46,839 nt of DNA, taken from positions 73,539 through 120,377 of the forward strand of contig NZ_JANQOO010000024.1 in the NCBI RefSeq assembly GCF_028285715.1. Reading direction: 5' to 3'. A program made the translations under genes and the position numbers. Within the stretch, counting starts at the first letter, position 1, and the number at the start of each line of letters is the position of its first letter. Below the pieces are notes generated by a model. It made no database searches. It saw only the letters and a program-made list of their open reading frames with translations, and was not told where the DNA came from. This stretch comes from Ulvibacterium sp. GTDB lineage: Bacteria; Bacteroidota; Bacteroidia; Flavobacteriales; Flavobacteriaceae. Positions 24,836-33,573 of the stretch are shown one piece after another.

Positions 24836-25603
24836 TTAATGATCTTTCGGTCCGACACTTTCCAGGAATTCAGAGTAGATATTCCGAACTTTCCTAATTT
24901 CATTTTGTTCGGCTATGTTCTGTATTTGTGTCAAAAGTCTTTCCTTGGAATCGATATCGATAAGATGCCAGATTTTTTCAATATGCTCCGAAAATGTCCG
25001 GGCCAATGCTATCTTGTCCTCCGAATTATATTTAAAATGGTCTTGGTGATTTTCAAGCGTAGCTTCCAGCACGGTGAGCACCCCATTTTGGAAGGTTGCA
25101 CTATTGGCGTTCATTTGATCGGCATACTCTGGGGAAGCTTGTTCAATGAAATCGTAATACAAAAGGGTCATCTTCGCCACTTCTTCCAAAACAAGTTTGT
25201 TTAAGGCCATAAACTCATTGCTGTAATACTTCTGCTCTTTTTCGGAAGTGCCGTAAACCTGGACGAACCGCTGGACCATTTTCTGCATAAAATTAAAATC
25301 CCTCGCCTTGCGCCTATAGCTTAAGGAATCCTTCAGTGATAAGCGTGGCATTGCCGAAAGGATCTTTTCGAAATACTTAGATGATTTCCTGCTGTTCAAT
25401 TTAGGTAGGGGAAAGGAATCCTTTTGCTTCATTCTACCCAAAAGTTTTGCGGAAATTTCCAATTCCTCGTATGACCAATTTCTTTCAATTTTTGGTAATC
25501 CAAAATCGTAATACTCTTGAAGTGTCTTGGAAAAATCGGGTTCTCTTTCACAGGAGAACAGGCAACAAACAAAAAGTATTGGAAGCAATAGGTTTTTCTT
25601 CAT
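24836..25603 (-). CDS. Hypothetical lipoprotein, alpha-helical
   Basis: The 255-residue product has a lipoprotein signal, with C18 in LFSCEREPD. The mature part is rich in charged residues and leucine and predicted mostly helical, with no family I can name. It follows the DUF1572 gene by 26 nt and is the last gene of a minus-strand run that starts at the PhoD-like gene. Function unknown. Confidence 0.72.
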   Translation of the reverse strand: MKKNLLLPILFVCCLFSCEREPDFSKTLQEYYDFGLPKIERNWSYEELEISAKLLGRMKQKDSFPLPKLNSRKSSKYFEKILSAMPRLSLKDSLSYRRKARDFNFMQKMVQRFVQVYGTSEKEQKYYSNEFMALNKLVLEEVAKMTLLYYDFIEQASPEYADQMNANSATFQNGVLTVLEATLENHQDHFKYNSEDKIALARTFSEHIEKIWHLIDIDSKERLLTQIQNIAEQNEIRKVRNIYSEFLESVGPKDH

Positions 25604-25629
25604 ATTTTTTGAAATATCGTTACTACTAT

Positions 25630-26187
25630 CTATTTGACATCGTCCGAAAAGTGGCCGCCATGTTTACCCTTGGAAAATTTGGTCGTATTGAATTCGGACG
25701 ATTTTCCCTTAGGGATGGTCAAGCTTTTCCATGTGTTTCCCTTTACCATTCGCCCTATATAGGCAATTTGCCCGACGTGGTAGGCATAATGGGCCAATTG
25801 TCGATTGATGGCCTCAATTAGGGTATGAGCCTGATTTCGGATAAAAATTTCAGTGTTGAAATTTTCTGTGCTTACCGAATGTAGCGCATCGAACAGGCAA
25901 TCCCAACCGACATCCCATTTGGTCATCATTTCCGCTTTGGTCCGAATAACGGACTCAAACTCCAAATCCCGATTCCTCCATTCTTTTTCCCCATCTGATG
26001 TTAGAAAGTCGGTCCAGCGCGATTTCATATTGCCCCAAAGATGGTTGACGATGATGGCAATAGAATTGGATTCGGTATTGAATTGCCAAAAGAGATGCTC
26101 CTCATCCAGTTGGTCAAACGTGCGTTCCCCCACCGATTTATAGTATTTAAACTGTTTGATGGCACTTTGTATATAATCCAATTCCAT
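25630..26187 (-). CDS. DUF1572 (DinB-like) protein
   Basis: The 185-residue product begins MELDYIQSAIKQFKYYKSVGERTFDQL and ends with an Asn/His/Lys-rich tail. The sequence QFNTESNSIAIIVNHLWGNMKSRW and the later RQLAHYAYHVGQI are the DUF1572 metal-binding helices, with His residues as in DinB-like four-helix bundles. An upstream in-frame extension to 26427 overlaps the NIF3-like gene and lacks family similarity, so I start at 26187 (26193 is the alternative). A TACTTTTG -7 element lies just upstream. Function unknown; DinB-like proteins are often thiol or stress linked. Confidence 0.83.
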   Translation of the reverse strand: MELDYIQSAIKQFKYYKSVGERTFDQLDEEHLFWQFNTESNSIAIIVNHLWGNMKSRWTDFLTSDGEKEWRNRDLEFESVIRTKAEMMTKWDVGWDCLFDALHSVSTENFNTEIFIRNQAHTLIEAINRQLAHYAYHVGQIAYIGRMVKGNTWKSLTIPKGKSSEFNTTKFSKGKHGGHFSDDVK

Positions 26188-26197
26188 AGGCATTCGG

Positions 26198-26205
26198 CAA
26201 AAGTA
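26198..26205 (-). promoter_or_regulatory. Candidate -7 element for the DUF1572 gene
   Basis: Minus-strand TACTTTTG matches TAnnTTTG and lies 10 nt before the chosen start at 26187, or 4 nt before the alternative at 26193. No -33 TTG is evident, and read-through from the upstream operon is also possible. Confidence 0.4.
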
Positions 26206-26260
26206 AAACATAGGACCTAATTTTACACCATGGAATCCGCTTTGACCTGGACTGCCGTAC

Positions 26261-27127
26261 CTAATAGGTCCAGTAGGAAGAGCCGCAATCCACATAATGG
26301 ATGGGGATGTCCGTAATAAATTCGCCCAGCCAATCCGCGCAGTATTCCATCCCTCCCGCCTCTGAGTTGAAATGTCCAATAAAAACGACAGCCTTATTTC
26401 TTCCTTGATCAACGGCGTCACGTACATATTGATAAGTTTCCCATTGTGGTACTTCCCCAGCTACTACCACGTCTACCTCTGGTTTGCGCAGTTGCGCAAT
26501 ATGGGCCTTGGTACCGGGTGCACCCGCAACGAACATAACGGTAGATAATTTCATTTCGGGCTTTCCCACAACATAGAACCCGTTTTCCGGAAAAGTGCCC
26601 TTTATATCCTTTAACAAGGCATCCAAGGTTATTTCAGGAAATATAAATTTCTTGGGATTCTCCGTGTCCTGGTTTTTTTCCCATCCTAACTTGTGGGCCA
26701 TTCCCGTAACGATTCCATCCGGTTTCAAACGATGGATGTAATCATGGAAACGCCAGACCACGAGTTTATGATCTTTGATAAATTTTTGTTTTTCTAGAAA
26801 TACGGAATCTTTTTGAAACGGTTTGGTTTCGTCCAAATGGTTATAGTAGGTGGGTTCATGGGTAATGATAAGATTGCAATTCTTCTCCACTGCAACCTTT
26901 AGGACCTCCATAGTGGCGAACATACAAGTTATGATGCCCTTAACGGCAGTATCAGGGTGGCCTTCGATAATGACATCCACGGTATGGGGTACCTCCGTTG
27001 CCCCAGTCTTTTTTATAATAGTACGGGTAAGTTCTTTTGCGGACGTATAGGACTGGCAAAAGGTCAATGGTCCCACCAGCAAAAAAATGCATAAACTAAA
27101 CATGCGATAATGATCGGTTTTTTTCAT
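26261..27127 (-). CDS. Exported NIF3-like protein
   Basis: The 288-residue product has NIF3/GTP-cyclohydrolase-I type 2-like sequence: LIITHEPTYYNHLD (about 96-109), WRFHDYIHRLKPDGI (about 134-148), AGAPGTKAH and the C-terminal GHFNSEAGGMEYCADWL. These hold the dinuclear metal-site His and Glu residues of the family. NIF3 proteins are normally cytoplasmic, but this one starts with a clear signal peptide (CIFLLVGPLTFCQSY), so it is predicted periplasmic. The substrate is unknown. The gene follows the nucleoside hydrolase gene by 15 nt, so it is probably in the same operon. Confidence 0.85.
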   Translation of the reverse strand: MKKTDHYRMFSLCIFLLVGPLTFCQSYTSAKELTRTIIKKTGATEVPHTVDVIIEGHPDTAVKGIITCMFATMEVLKVAVEKNCNLIITHEPTYYNHLDETKPFQKDSVFLEKQKFIKDHKLVVWRFHDYIHRLKPDGIVTGMAHKLGWEKNQDTENPKKFIFPEITLDALLKDIKGTFPENGFYVVGKPEMKLSTVMFVAGAPGTKAHIAQLRKPEVDVVVAGEVPQWETYQYVRDAVDQGRNKAVVFIGHFNSEAGGMEYCADWLGEFITDIPIHYVDCGSSYWTY

Positions 27128-27142
27128 GGTCTGTTCTTTAAA

Positions 27143-28186
27143 TTATGGAGCGTGTCCCCGTTTGGCTATTAGGGTGTTCAATTCGTTGGCAAACAAGACG
27201 GTGACACCCGATTTTAAACTAACAAAATGGTGATTGGTGCCCGTGTTGGTTTCCGTCCATTTACATCCCTTGTCCGCATCAAAATGGAGGTATCCCTTGG
27301 TTGAGATGTTAAAATACTTTTTTTGGTCTTCAACGGCAAAATAGACGGCCAACAAGTCCCAACTAGGTCGTTGGTCCGCCAGTTTCTTTTGTTCCACGTT
27401 CCAGAGCCAATCCCTGTAGGCCGTACGAACAATGTTACCATTGGGTGTATGAATCAGGGATTCGCCCGTCATGACGTCCGAACCCCCGGATATGAAAAAC
27501 ACGGGCTTGGGAAAATTTTCAACCAAATAATGGGTGTAGGGTGCCGTGCCGTTGAAAAAGAAGTTCCAATCCTTGGTGTAATGCCCGTCCTCATTATCGG
27601 CCTTAAGTGCCCCTAAAGCAATCCAACAGGATAGTTTCTTTTTTGCCAAATCCATTCCGGATAGATGGGAAATGGTATCCGGTTGGGAAACCAATAAGTC
27701 ATGGAGAGCCTTAGTATGGCCTATGGTAACGTAGCTTACGCTATTGTCCTCTTGTTGGGCCAAAAGTTTCCTAAGAAATGTGGTTTGTTCCGGTACATCG
27801 GTGTTGTAGATTACCCGATTTTTGAAGGCAATGGTATCCTGGGCCAGTTTTTCGGCCTGCATTTTATCCACAGGATCTCCAAATTCCGTATCGTAGCTGG
27901 CTCCTATAGGGATACTGTCATTACCATAATATCTGTTTATGGCATCGATGATGCCTATCCCATAGGGAACAGCTCCAGAGCTATAGACCACACCCAAAAT
28001 TTCGGCCTTTCCGGAATTGGCATATTCGTTTAGGAGGGCCAGTGCTCCCACATCATCACAGTCCGATCCCATATCCGTGTCCAGTACTATCTTTTTTACG
28101 GGATTGGAGATGGTCTTTTTATCCTGGCCAAAGAGGTTATGGGCCATCAGAAAAACTAGAAAAAGTTGGGTTAACGAGCGTATCAC
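27143..28186 (-). CDS. Exported nucleoside hydrolase-like protein
   Basis: The 347-residue product has the IUNH Ca2+ site at the start of the mature protein: DTDMGSDCDD with D36, D38, D42, D44 and D45. Family enzymes split the N-glycosidic bond of nucleosides to base and ribose. A signal peptide (MIRSLTQLFLVFLMAHNLFGQ) puts it outside the cytoplasm. It is between a sulfatase gene and a NIF3-like gene with short gaps (38 and 15 nt). Extracytoplasmic nucleoside breakdown is inferred from motif and signal. Confidence 0.87.
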   Translation of the reverse strand: MIRSLTQLFLVFLMAHNLFGQDKKTISNPVKKIVLDTDMGSDCDDVGALALLNEYANSGKAEILGVVYSSGAVPYGIGIIDAINRYYGNDSIPIGASYDTEFGDPVDKMQAEKLAQDTIAFKNRVIYNTDVPEQTTFLRKLLAQQEDNSVSYVTIGHTKALHDLLVSQPDTISHLSGMDLAKKKLSCWIALGALKADNEDGHYTKDWNFFFNGTAPYTHYLVENFPKPVFFISGGSDVMTGESLIHTPNGNIVRTAYRDWLWNVEQKKLADQRPSWDLLAVYFAVEDQKKYFNISTKGYLHFDADKGCKWTETNTGTNHHFVSLKSGVTVLFANELNTLIAKRGHAP

Positions 28187-28224
28187 GATGTTAATTTAGA
28201 CAATTCCTGGAAATGTTCAAGACA

Positions 28225-29652
28225 TCATTTGACCTGAGTGTAATCCATTCCTTTTTTGCTGATTTCCACGGAATTTAACCAGGCCGATAATTCTGCCTTT
28301 AACTGCTCGGCAATTTCCGGATATTTCCGGATCACATTTTCCGTCTCGGATGGGTCATAAAGCAAATCGTACAATTCCAGATGCTCCAAATGTTCATCGC
28401 CGATAAGCTTATATCGGTCGGTAACCCAGGATATTCGTCGACCATACATAAATCCAATAGGTTTGGATCTTTGGCGCTCTTTACCATTCAGTGCATCTAA
28501 AACACTTGTACCATCCAGGGGCCGTTGATCGGGAAAGGGAATGCCCTGAATATCTAGGAGGGTGGGCAAATAGTCACTGGTCACCATGGGAAAGTCCACG
28601 CGCTTCCCACCTTCCAAACCGTTTTTCCAAACGACAAAGGCCGGTACCCGTACGCCCCCTTCATGAAGGCTTCTCTTACGTTCCCGAAAAACGCCTGCAC
28701 TACCGGGCGTTCCCCGCTCAGGACCATTGTCGCTACAAAAGAATAGAATGGTCTCTTTCTCAACACCCGAGGCTTCCAGGGTTTGCCATAGTCGTCCCAT
28801 TTGCTCATCCAGGGCCGTAATGGTGCCATAATACAATTGTTCCATCAAACCCATCTTGGAATAATAGGCCCTATGTACGCTGTCGCTTACCACAGGCAGG
28901 TGGGGGGTATGGAACCAAAGGGTAGTAAAAAACGGCTTGTTTTCCTGTAAAGCATTTTCAATAAATGGAAGTACCCGATCCATAATAATTCGAGAATCAT
29001 CGCCCTTTAGATTCCGGGTCTCCCTTTGGTTTTCAGCAGTCCAATAGGCGGTACCATAGGCTTGGGCGGAATCCGGATGTAGAATCGCCTTCCATCCATA
29101 GCGTTTACTTTCCCCTACATCATAAGTGGGCGGATAGATTATAGGGTCAAAGGTAGGTACCTTGGATTCTGTACAGAAGTAACTATCATAGCCATGTTGG
29201 GTGGGGATACTATAGTCCGCACGGAACTTTTCTTGGCCTCCCCGGTTGGCATCTAGTACGGATCGGGTCAAGGTACCCAGGTGCCATTTGCCAAAATGCC
29301 CTGTGGCATATCCTGCTTTCTTGAGTAGTTCTGGAAGGGTAATTTCCCCGTCCTTCAAATGTCCGGAATTTGCGGTGGGAATGTCCATTCGCAACGGATT
29401 TCTACCCGTAAGTACGCTTGCCCGGGTAGGAGAACAGACCGGGGAAGCCGAATAAAACCGATTCAAGATTATCCCTTGGGAAGCCAGGGAATCCAACCAT
29501 GGGGTTTTTACTACGGCGTTCCCATTGAACCCTACATCGTACCAGCCCAGGTCATCGGTCATAACCAAGATGATATTTGGTCTTTTAGGTGTTGGGGTAC
29601 AGGAGTAAGTACCCAGGGCGAGAACCCATACTACTTTTAGTAACGTTTTCAT
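28225..29652 (-). CDS. Exported type I sulfatase, probable lipoprotein
   Basis: The 475-residue product is an S1-type sulfatase. Metal-binding TDDLGWYDVG is at about 32-41, and CSPTRAS at 73-79 has the C73 that is converted to formylglycine, the catalytic residue. The GKWHLG motif and HTPHLP (metal and substrate binding) follow, and the later SDNGPERG. Its signal ends TYSCTP, so it is probably a lipoprotein at C18. The substrate sulfate ester is unknown; marine Flavobacteriia use such enzymes on algal polysaccharides and other sulfated compounds. A formylglycine-generating enzyme is not in the window. 20 nt after the PhoD-like gene. Confidence 0.9.
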   Translation of the reverse strand: MKTLLKVVWVLALGTYSCTPTPKRPNIILVMTDDLGWYDVGFNGNAVVKTPWLDSLASQGIILNRFYSASPVCSPTRASVLTGRNPLRMDIPTANSGHLKDGEITLPELLKKAGYATGHFGKWHLGTLTRSVLDANRGGQEKFRADYSIPTQHGYDSYFCTESKVPTFDPIIYPPTYDVGESKRYGWKAILHPDSAQAYGTAYWTAENQRETRNLKGDDSRIIMDRVLPFIENALQENKPFFTTLWFHTPHLPVVSDSVHRAYYSKMGLMEQLYYGTITALDEQMGRLWQTLEASGVEKETILFFCSDNGPERGTPGSAGVFRERKRSLHEGGVRVPAFVVWKNGLEGGKRVDFPMVTSDYLPTLLDIQGIPFPDQRPLDGTSVLDALNGKERQRSKPIGFMYGRRISWVTDRYKLIGDEHLEHLELYDLLYDPSETENVIRKYPEIAEQLKAELSAWLNSVEISKKGMDYTQVK

Positions 29653-29672
29653 AAATTTCTGGTGGTATCCCC

Positions 29673-31289
29673 TTAGTCCATGGAAACTGTTATCGGCCAG
29701 CCCTCAAACTGGGCTGCGTCGGCTTGGGTTACATCCACATAACGGGGCCAGCATTCAAAAGTCGCTGTGCGATTTGTTTTGTTCAAACGGACCAGGCCAT
29801 AACCCCCGCCCCTAGAGGAGCTTTCCGGGTTTACATAGGCCATCATCCGTATCTTGTTGTTAAACCCATCCAGATAGTCCCCGGTCCAGGGGAGGGAGGT
29901 ATCCAGATTGGGATGGGCTCCTGGCTTTTCATCCTCCGGCCACCACCAGCGGCTATAATAGTCATTTACAATAGCCGGGACCACAAAGGCCCAGGGGCCG
30001 TCCCCAAATTCGTCAATGCCCTGGTGGATTACCGTGGCCAAATGTTGATCGCCCGCAATATGTATTGCCCCGGCCTCTTTGATCAATCGTAAGGCCTTGT
30101 TCCGTCCAGTCTGCGGCCAACCGTTACTGTCCAGATCGGCATGGAGGCGATTGTCCAAAGAACCATGGATATGCGCCCCACCACAGAAACCGGTCTGGGA
30201 AAGTACCACTTTCAGCGCCTCCGGGTTTTGACTGCCCCATTCATCCAAGAATTTTAGCTGACGATCACCCAAAAGCGTAAGTCCGGGTAGGTCTATGGAG
30301 GCCGGGTCATAATCCGGATTACGAATATGATCAGGTCGGGGGCCCTGTTGCGGGATTTTCCCCTCGGGACCCGACTTGAACTTTCGGTCTTCGATAATGG
30401 CAAAATCTATGCCTCCGAGTTCTAAATTGGTATAATATACCCCAATTCCTTGTTCTATAGGTGTGGCCTCATAAGGATCCGGCAGATGGGCCGTTTGGCA
30501 ACGCTCTACCATTTTTACGTATTCCGGATGATAGGTATACCCACCATCCGGTCCCCCGGGAGAGGTGGAAACCTTGCCATTCTCACCCCAAAGATTGCCC
30601 TGCCCCACGTCATGATCATCGGGAATGGCAATACAGGGCCGGTTCCGGAACAGTTCCCTGAACTGCAGGCCAAATTTTAACCAGGCCGCCGTATGTTCGG
30701 TATGGTCATAGGACTGATCCCCGGCAAAAAACAGGATATCGGGATCCTGATGGTCGACGTTTCGTACATAGTTTTCACGCATCCCCCGATCTTTGTTGGA
30801 ATTACAGGAAAAGGCTGCGATACTGATTTCTGTTTTGTCCGTTGGATTTTTACGGACGAGCCCTTCAAAAGAGGCGTTTACTCCATGGCGGATTCGATAT
30901 GGGGTGTCTTGGGTATCGTCCCAATCTTCTACCCGAAACAAGGTGGACCAACCGATATCATTTACTTTTTGTTTCTGGATTTCCATCCATTTGCCATCTT
31001 TTTTAATTTCCAGACGTACCTCACGGGTCTCATCGGGATATAGTGGATATAATTGGGCCGATAGTTTTAAAATCTGATTATGCACGGTATAAATGCCAAA
31101 GGCCACTACACTGTCCCGACCAACCTTAAGATTGACTATAGGATTCCCCCCCCGATTCCACCAGTCGTTGATGGCCAGGGTGTCCAAATCGGAAAAGGGT
31201 GCCGAGATAGGCGGGATTTGCTCTTCGGGTTTCTCGGCACAGGAAAAGAACGAACAGGCTAAGATAAGGCTAATGAGTAATCTATACAT
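29673..31289 (-). CDS. PhoD-like metallophosphatase lipoprotein
   Basis: I start the gene at 31289, giving a 538-residue product with a lipoprotein signal ending SFFSCAEKP. The longer in-frame start at 31430 would put 47 extra residues before it. Metallophosphatase motifs in order: AFSCNSNKDRG, FFAGDQSYDHTEH, IPDDHDVGQGNLWGENG and HIAGDQHLATVIHQG, which match alkaline phosphatase D type metal ligands (Asp, His, Asn). Such enzymes act on phosphate esters or phosphodiesters outside the cell. It is the first gene of the minus-strand set with sulfatase, nucleoside hydrolase and NIF3-like genes. Confidence 0.85.
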   Translation of the reverse strand: MYRLLISLILACSFFSCAEKPEEQIPPISAPFSDLDTLAINDWWNRGGNPIVNLKVGRDSVVAFGIYTVHNQILKLSAQLYPLYPDETREVRLEIKKDGKWMEIQKQKVNDIGWSTLFRVEDWDDTQDTPYRIRHGVNASFEGLVRKNPTDKTEISIAAFSCNSNKDRGMRENYVRNVDHQDPDILFFAGDQSYDHTEHTAAWLKFGLQFRELFRNRPCIAIPDDHDVGQGNLWGENGKVSTSPGGPDGGYTYHPEYVKMVERCQTAHLPDPYEATPIEQGIGVYYTNLELGGIDFAIIEDRKFKSGPEGKIPQQGPRPDHIRNPDYDPASIDLPGLTLLGDRQLKFLDEWGSQNPEALKVVLSQTGFCGGAHIHGSLDNRLHADLDSNGWPQTGRNKALRLIKEAGAIHIAGDQHLATVIHQGIDEFGDGPWAFVVPAIVNDYYSRWWWPEDEKPGAHPNLDTSLPWTGDYLDGFNNKIRMMAYVNPESSSRGGGYGLVRLNKTNRTATFECWPRYVDVTQADAAQFEGWPITVSMD

Positions 31290-31470
31290 CGGTCTTTGTT
31301 TTTTGATATATTGGCTATTGAATAATTCTTGGGTACACTCCAGAAGTCGAACCCCGCTGGGATTCTCTAAACTGAAATCACGGTTTACATATTGGGATAG
31401 GTTTTCTTGTACTTTAAAAAAAGAATTCATATCCTATAAATATAGATCTTTACCCTTCAATTCGAATGTT

Positions 31471-31848
31471 ATGCAACTTGAAAAACTCATCTTTATTTAC
31501 AATGCCGATTCTGGACTACGGAACCTATTGATTGATGGGGCTCATAAGATTTTGAGTCCGGACACCTATGAATGCAACCTCTGCGATATTACCTACGGCG
31601 CTTTTACCGAGAATAAGGTTTGGAAGGATTTCCGAAAGAATTCCGATTTGGAACTAGAGTTTTTGCATAAGGACGAGTTCGCCAAGGCGTATAGATCAAA
31701 ATTCGGTTATAAGTTTACTTTCCCCATTGTTTTGGCGTTGGTAGACCAAGATTTGGAGGTTTTCATAAAGACTGAGGAATTGAATGCATTGGAGGATGCA
31801 AGGGCCCTGATTGGCGTGATTCAAGAGCGAAAAAATGTGTTTTTGTAA
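31471..31848 (+). CDS. Hypothetical protein with a CxxC pair
   Basis: I start at the ATG at 31471 (125 residues). The frame is open upstream to 31093, but that part overlaps the PhoD-like gene on the other strand and codes no recognisable sequence. The product begins QLEKLIFIYNADSGLRNLLID and has TYECNLCDITYG at about 31-42, a CxxC pair. It has no signal peptide or membrane helix. I do not recognise a family with a known function. It is divergent from the PhoD-like operon and convergent with engB. Confidence 0.7.
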   Translation: MQLEKLIFIYNADSGLRNLLIDGAHKILSPDTYECNLCDITYGAFTENKVWKDFRKNSDLELEFLHKDEFAKAYRSKFGYKFTFPIVLALVDQDLEVFIKTEELNALEDARALIGVIQERKNVFL

Positions 31849-31906
31849 AATCCCAAAAATTCAAATTCCAAATCTCAAAATTCAGACTCCAGACGCAACA
31901 CTTATT

Positions 31907-32521
31907 CTAATTTACCTGCTTGCGAAATTCTTGGTTGATATCCTGGATATAGGCCAAGACCGCCTCCCGCCCGATTCCCTGGGTGGACGAAGTGATAAAA
32001 TGTGTGGGCGCTTCCTCCCAGATACCCTCCAGAAGCTTTTGGATATAAACAGCGGCCCTAGATTCTAGGTCCTGTGGTTTCAACTTATCCGCCTTGGTGA
32101 AAATAATGGCAAAGGGAATGGCATTTTCCCCCATCCATTGCATAAATTCCAAATCGATTTTTTGGGGTTCGTGACGAATATCGATCAATACAAAGGCGCA
32201 GACCAATTGCCGGCGCTTACGGAAATAATCCGTGATGTATTTCTGGAACGTTTTCTTTTCCTTTTTTGAAACACGGGCATAGCCATAACCCGGAAGGTCT
32301 ACCAAAAACCAATTGTCATTAATCTTAAAGTGATTGATCAGTTGGGTTTTACCCGGTCGCCCGGAAGTCTTGGCAAGGCTTTTCCGCTGTACCAACATAT
32401 TGATCAGGGAAGACTTACCGACGTTAGATCGACCAATAAAGGCGTATTCTGGTAACGGTTCATTAGGGCATTGGGCCACCTTGGAGTTGCTCATCACAAA
32501 ATGGGCCGACTTTATTTTCAT
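31907..32521 (-). CDS. engB: Ribosome biogenesis GTPase EngB/YsxC
   Basis: EngB (YihA/YsxC) is an essential GTPase for assembly of the large ribosomal subunit. The 204-residue product is of family size with all G motifs: GRSNVGKSSLIN (G1), SGRPGKTQLIN (G2), LVDLPGYGYA (G3), FTKADKL (G4) and TSSTQGIG (G5 region). The gene follows the alpha/beta hydrolase by 12 nt, so they are one transcript. It is convergent with the CxxC gene, and the 58-bp gap between them holds an AT-rich stretch of repeated AAATTC-like words but no clear terminator. Confidence 0.96.
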   Translation of the reverse strand: MKIKSAHFVMSNSKVAQCPNEPLPEYAFIGRSNVGKSSLINMLVQRKSLAKTSGRPGKTQLINHFKINDNWFLVDLPGYGYARVSKKEKKTFQKYITDYFRKRRQLVCAFVLIDIRHEPQKIDLEFMQWMGENAIPFAIIFTKADKLKPQDLESRAAVYIQKLLEGIWEEAPTHFITSSTQGIGREAVLAYIQDINQEFRKQVN

Positions 32522-32533
32522 GGGACAGACCTT

Positions 32534-33298
32534 TTAGAAATCGCGTTTTTCCAGCCAGGCATCAAGGATTTTGTTGAATTCCTCCGGATGCTCCATCATG
32601 GGGGCATGGCCACATTTCTTGATCCAGAATAATTCGGAATCCGGTAAGAGCTCATGGAACTCCTTAGCTACATTGGGTGGGGTAACGTTATCGTCCTCCC
32701 CCCATATAATGCAGGTTGGGGTGTGCATTTTTGGAAGGTCCTTTGCCATATTGTGGCGTATGGCACTTTTGGCAATGGCCAAAGTCTTTACGATTTTATT
32801 TCGATCATTGACCGTGGCAAAGACTTCATCCACGATTTCCTTGGTGGCTACTTTTGGGTCGTAGAACACATTTTGGGCCTTCTTTTTGATGAATTCATAG
32901 TCCCCCCGTCTTGGGTAACCATCGCCCATGGCACTTTCATATAGCCCTGAACTTCCGGTAATCACCAATGCCTTTATTCTTTCTGGATACAATTTCGTGT
33001 ACAGAAGACCTATATGCCCCCCTAAGGAGTTTCCCAAAAGAATGACCTCCTTTAGTCCCTTAAACTGTATGAACCCGTCCAAAAATTTCGCAAACTGCTT
33101 TACATTGGTTTTAAGGAGCGGCATATCGTAAATGGGCAATTCAGGAACCAATACCTTGTATCCTTTTTTGGGAAAATGGTCGGTAACACCATGGAAATTA
33201 CTCAACCCTCCCATAAGACCATGTAATATAATAATAGGGGCACCTTCCCCCACTTCAATATACCGGTATTTTCCTTCTTTTGTAAGCTTTTCTTCCAT
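32534..33298 (-). CDS. Alpha/beta-hydrolase
   Basis: The 254-residue product has the alpha/beta-hydrolase fold: IILHGLMGG at about 24-32 (oxyanion loop), nucleophile elbow GNSLGG at about 89-94 with the Ser, and the closing GHAPMMEHPEEF near residue 230-242 with the catalytic His. The acid is likely the Asp in WGEDDNVTPP. No signal peptide is present. The gene precedes engB by 12 nt. The substrate cannot be told from sequence. Confidence 0.88.
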   Translation of the reverse strand: MEEKLTKEGKYRYIEVGEGAPIIILHGLMGGLSNFHGVTDHFPKKGYKVLVPELPIYDMPLLKTNVKQFAKFLDGFIQFKGLKEVILLGNSLGGHIGLLYTKLYPERIKALVITGSSGLYESAMGDGYPRRGDYEFIKKKAQNVFYDPKVATKEIVDEVFATVNDRNKIVKTLAIAKSAIRHNMAKDLPKMHTPTCIIWGEDDNVTPPNVAKEFHELLPDSELFWIKKCGHAPMMEHPEEFNKILDAWLEKRDF

Positions 33299-33323
33299 TC
33301 AGGATACTTCGGATGCTTGCAGG

Positions 33324-33331
33324 CAAATATA
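33324..33331 (-). promoter_or_regulatory. -7 element of the hydrolase-engB operon
   Basis: Minus-strand TATATTTG is an exact TAnnTTTG match 25 nt before the hydrolase start codon at 33298. No -33 TTG stands at the ideal distance. Confidence 0.55.
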
Positions 33332-33573
33332 GACATTTCCATACAATAGCTATGAATCCGTATATCCACCAATCATATTTAACTCCCGACTTAAAATTTT
33401 CGGGTACCTCTGGCTATTTCCTATCAAATATAAAAAATGGGAAGTCACTTTTTTAATAAAAAAGAATTTGAAAGAAAGTGAATAATGGTGTAACCATGGA
33501 TGATTTTTTACCAAGAAGGGCTTGGAAACAAGACAGATTCCCACCCTTTTGCCTAAACTCTAAATCTATTTTT

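Noticed and set aside
31335-31375. tRNA-like T-arm (minus-strand GGTTCGA) upstream of the PhoD-like gene
   Set aside because: The flanking bases do not form the 5-bp T stem, and no acceptor, D or anticodon arms are found around it.
31290-31430. In-frame extension of the PhoD-like gene upstream of 31289
   Set aside because: A lipoprotein signal starts exactly at 31289, and an extra 47 residues before it would block export.
31849-31906. Tandem AAATTC-like words as a repeat array or terminator
   Set aside because: Units are irregular in length and sequence, there is no stem, and the run is under 50 bp.
33299-33573. Coding or RNA gene in the gap between the hydrolase and DUF4249 copy A
   Set aside because: Only short ORFs without family features and a weak CCCGA/TCGGG hairpin are present; apart from the -7 element I see nothing.
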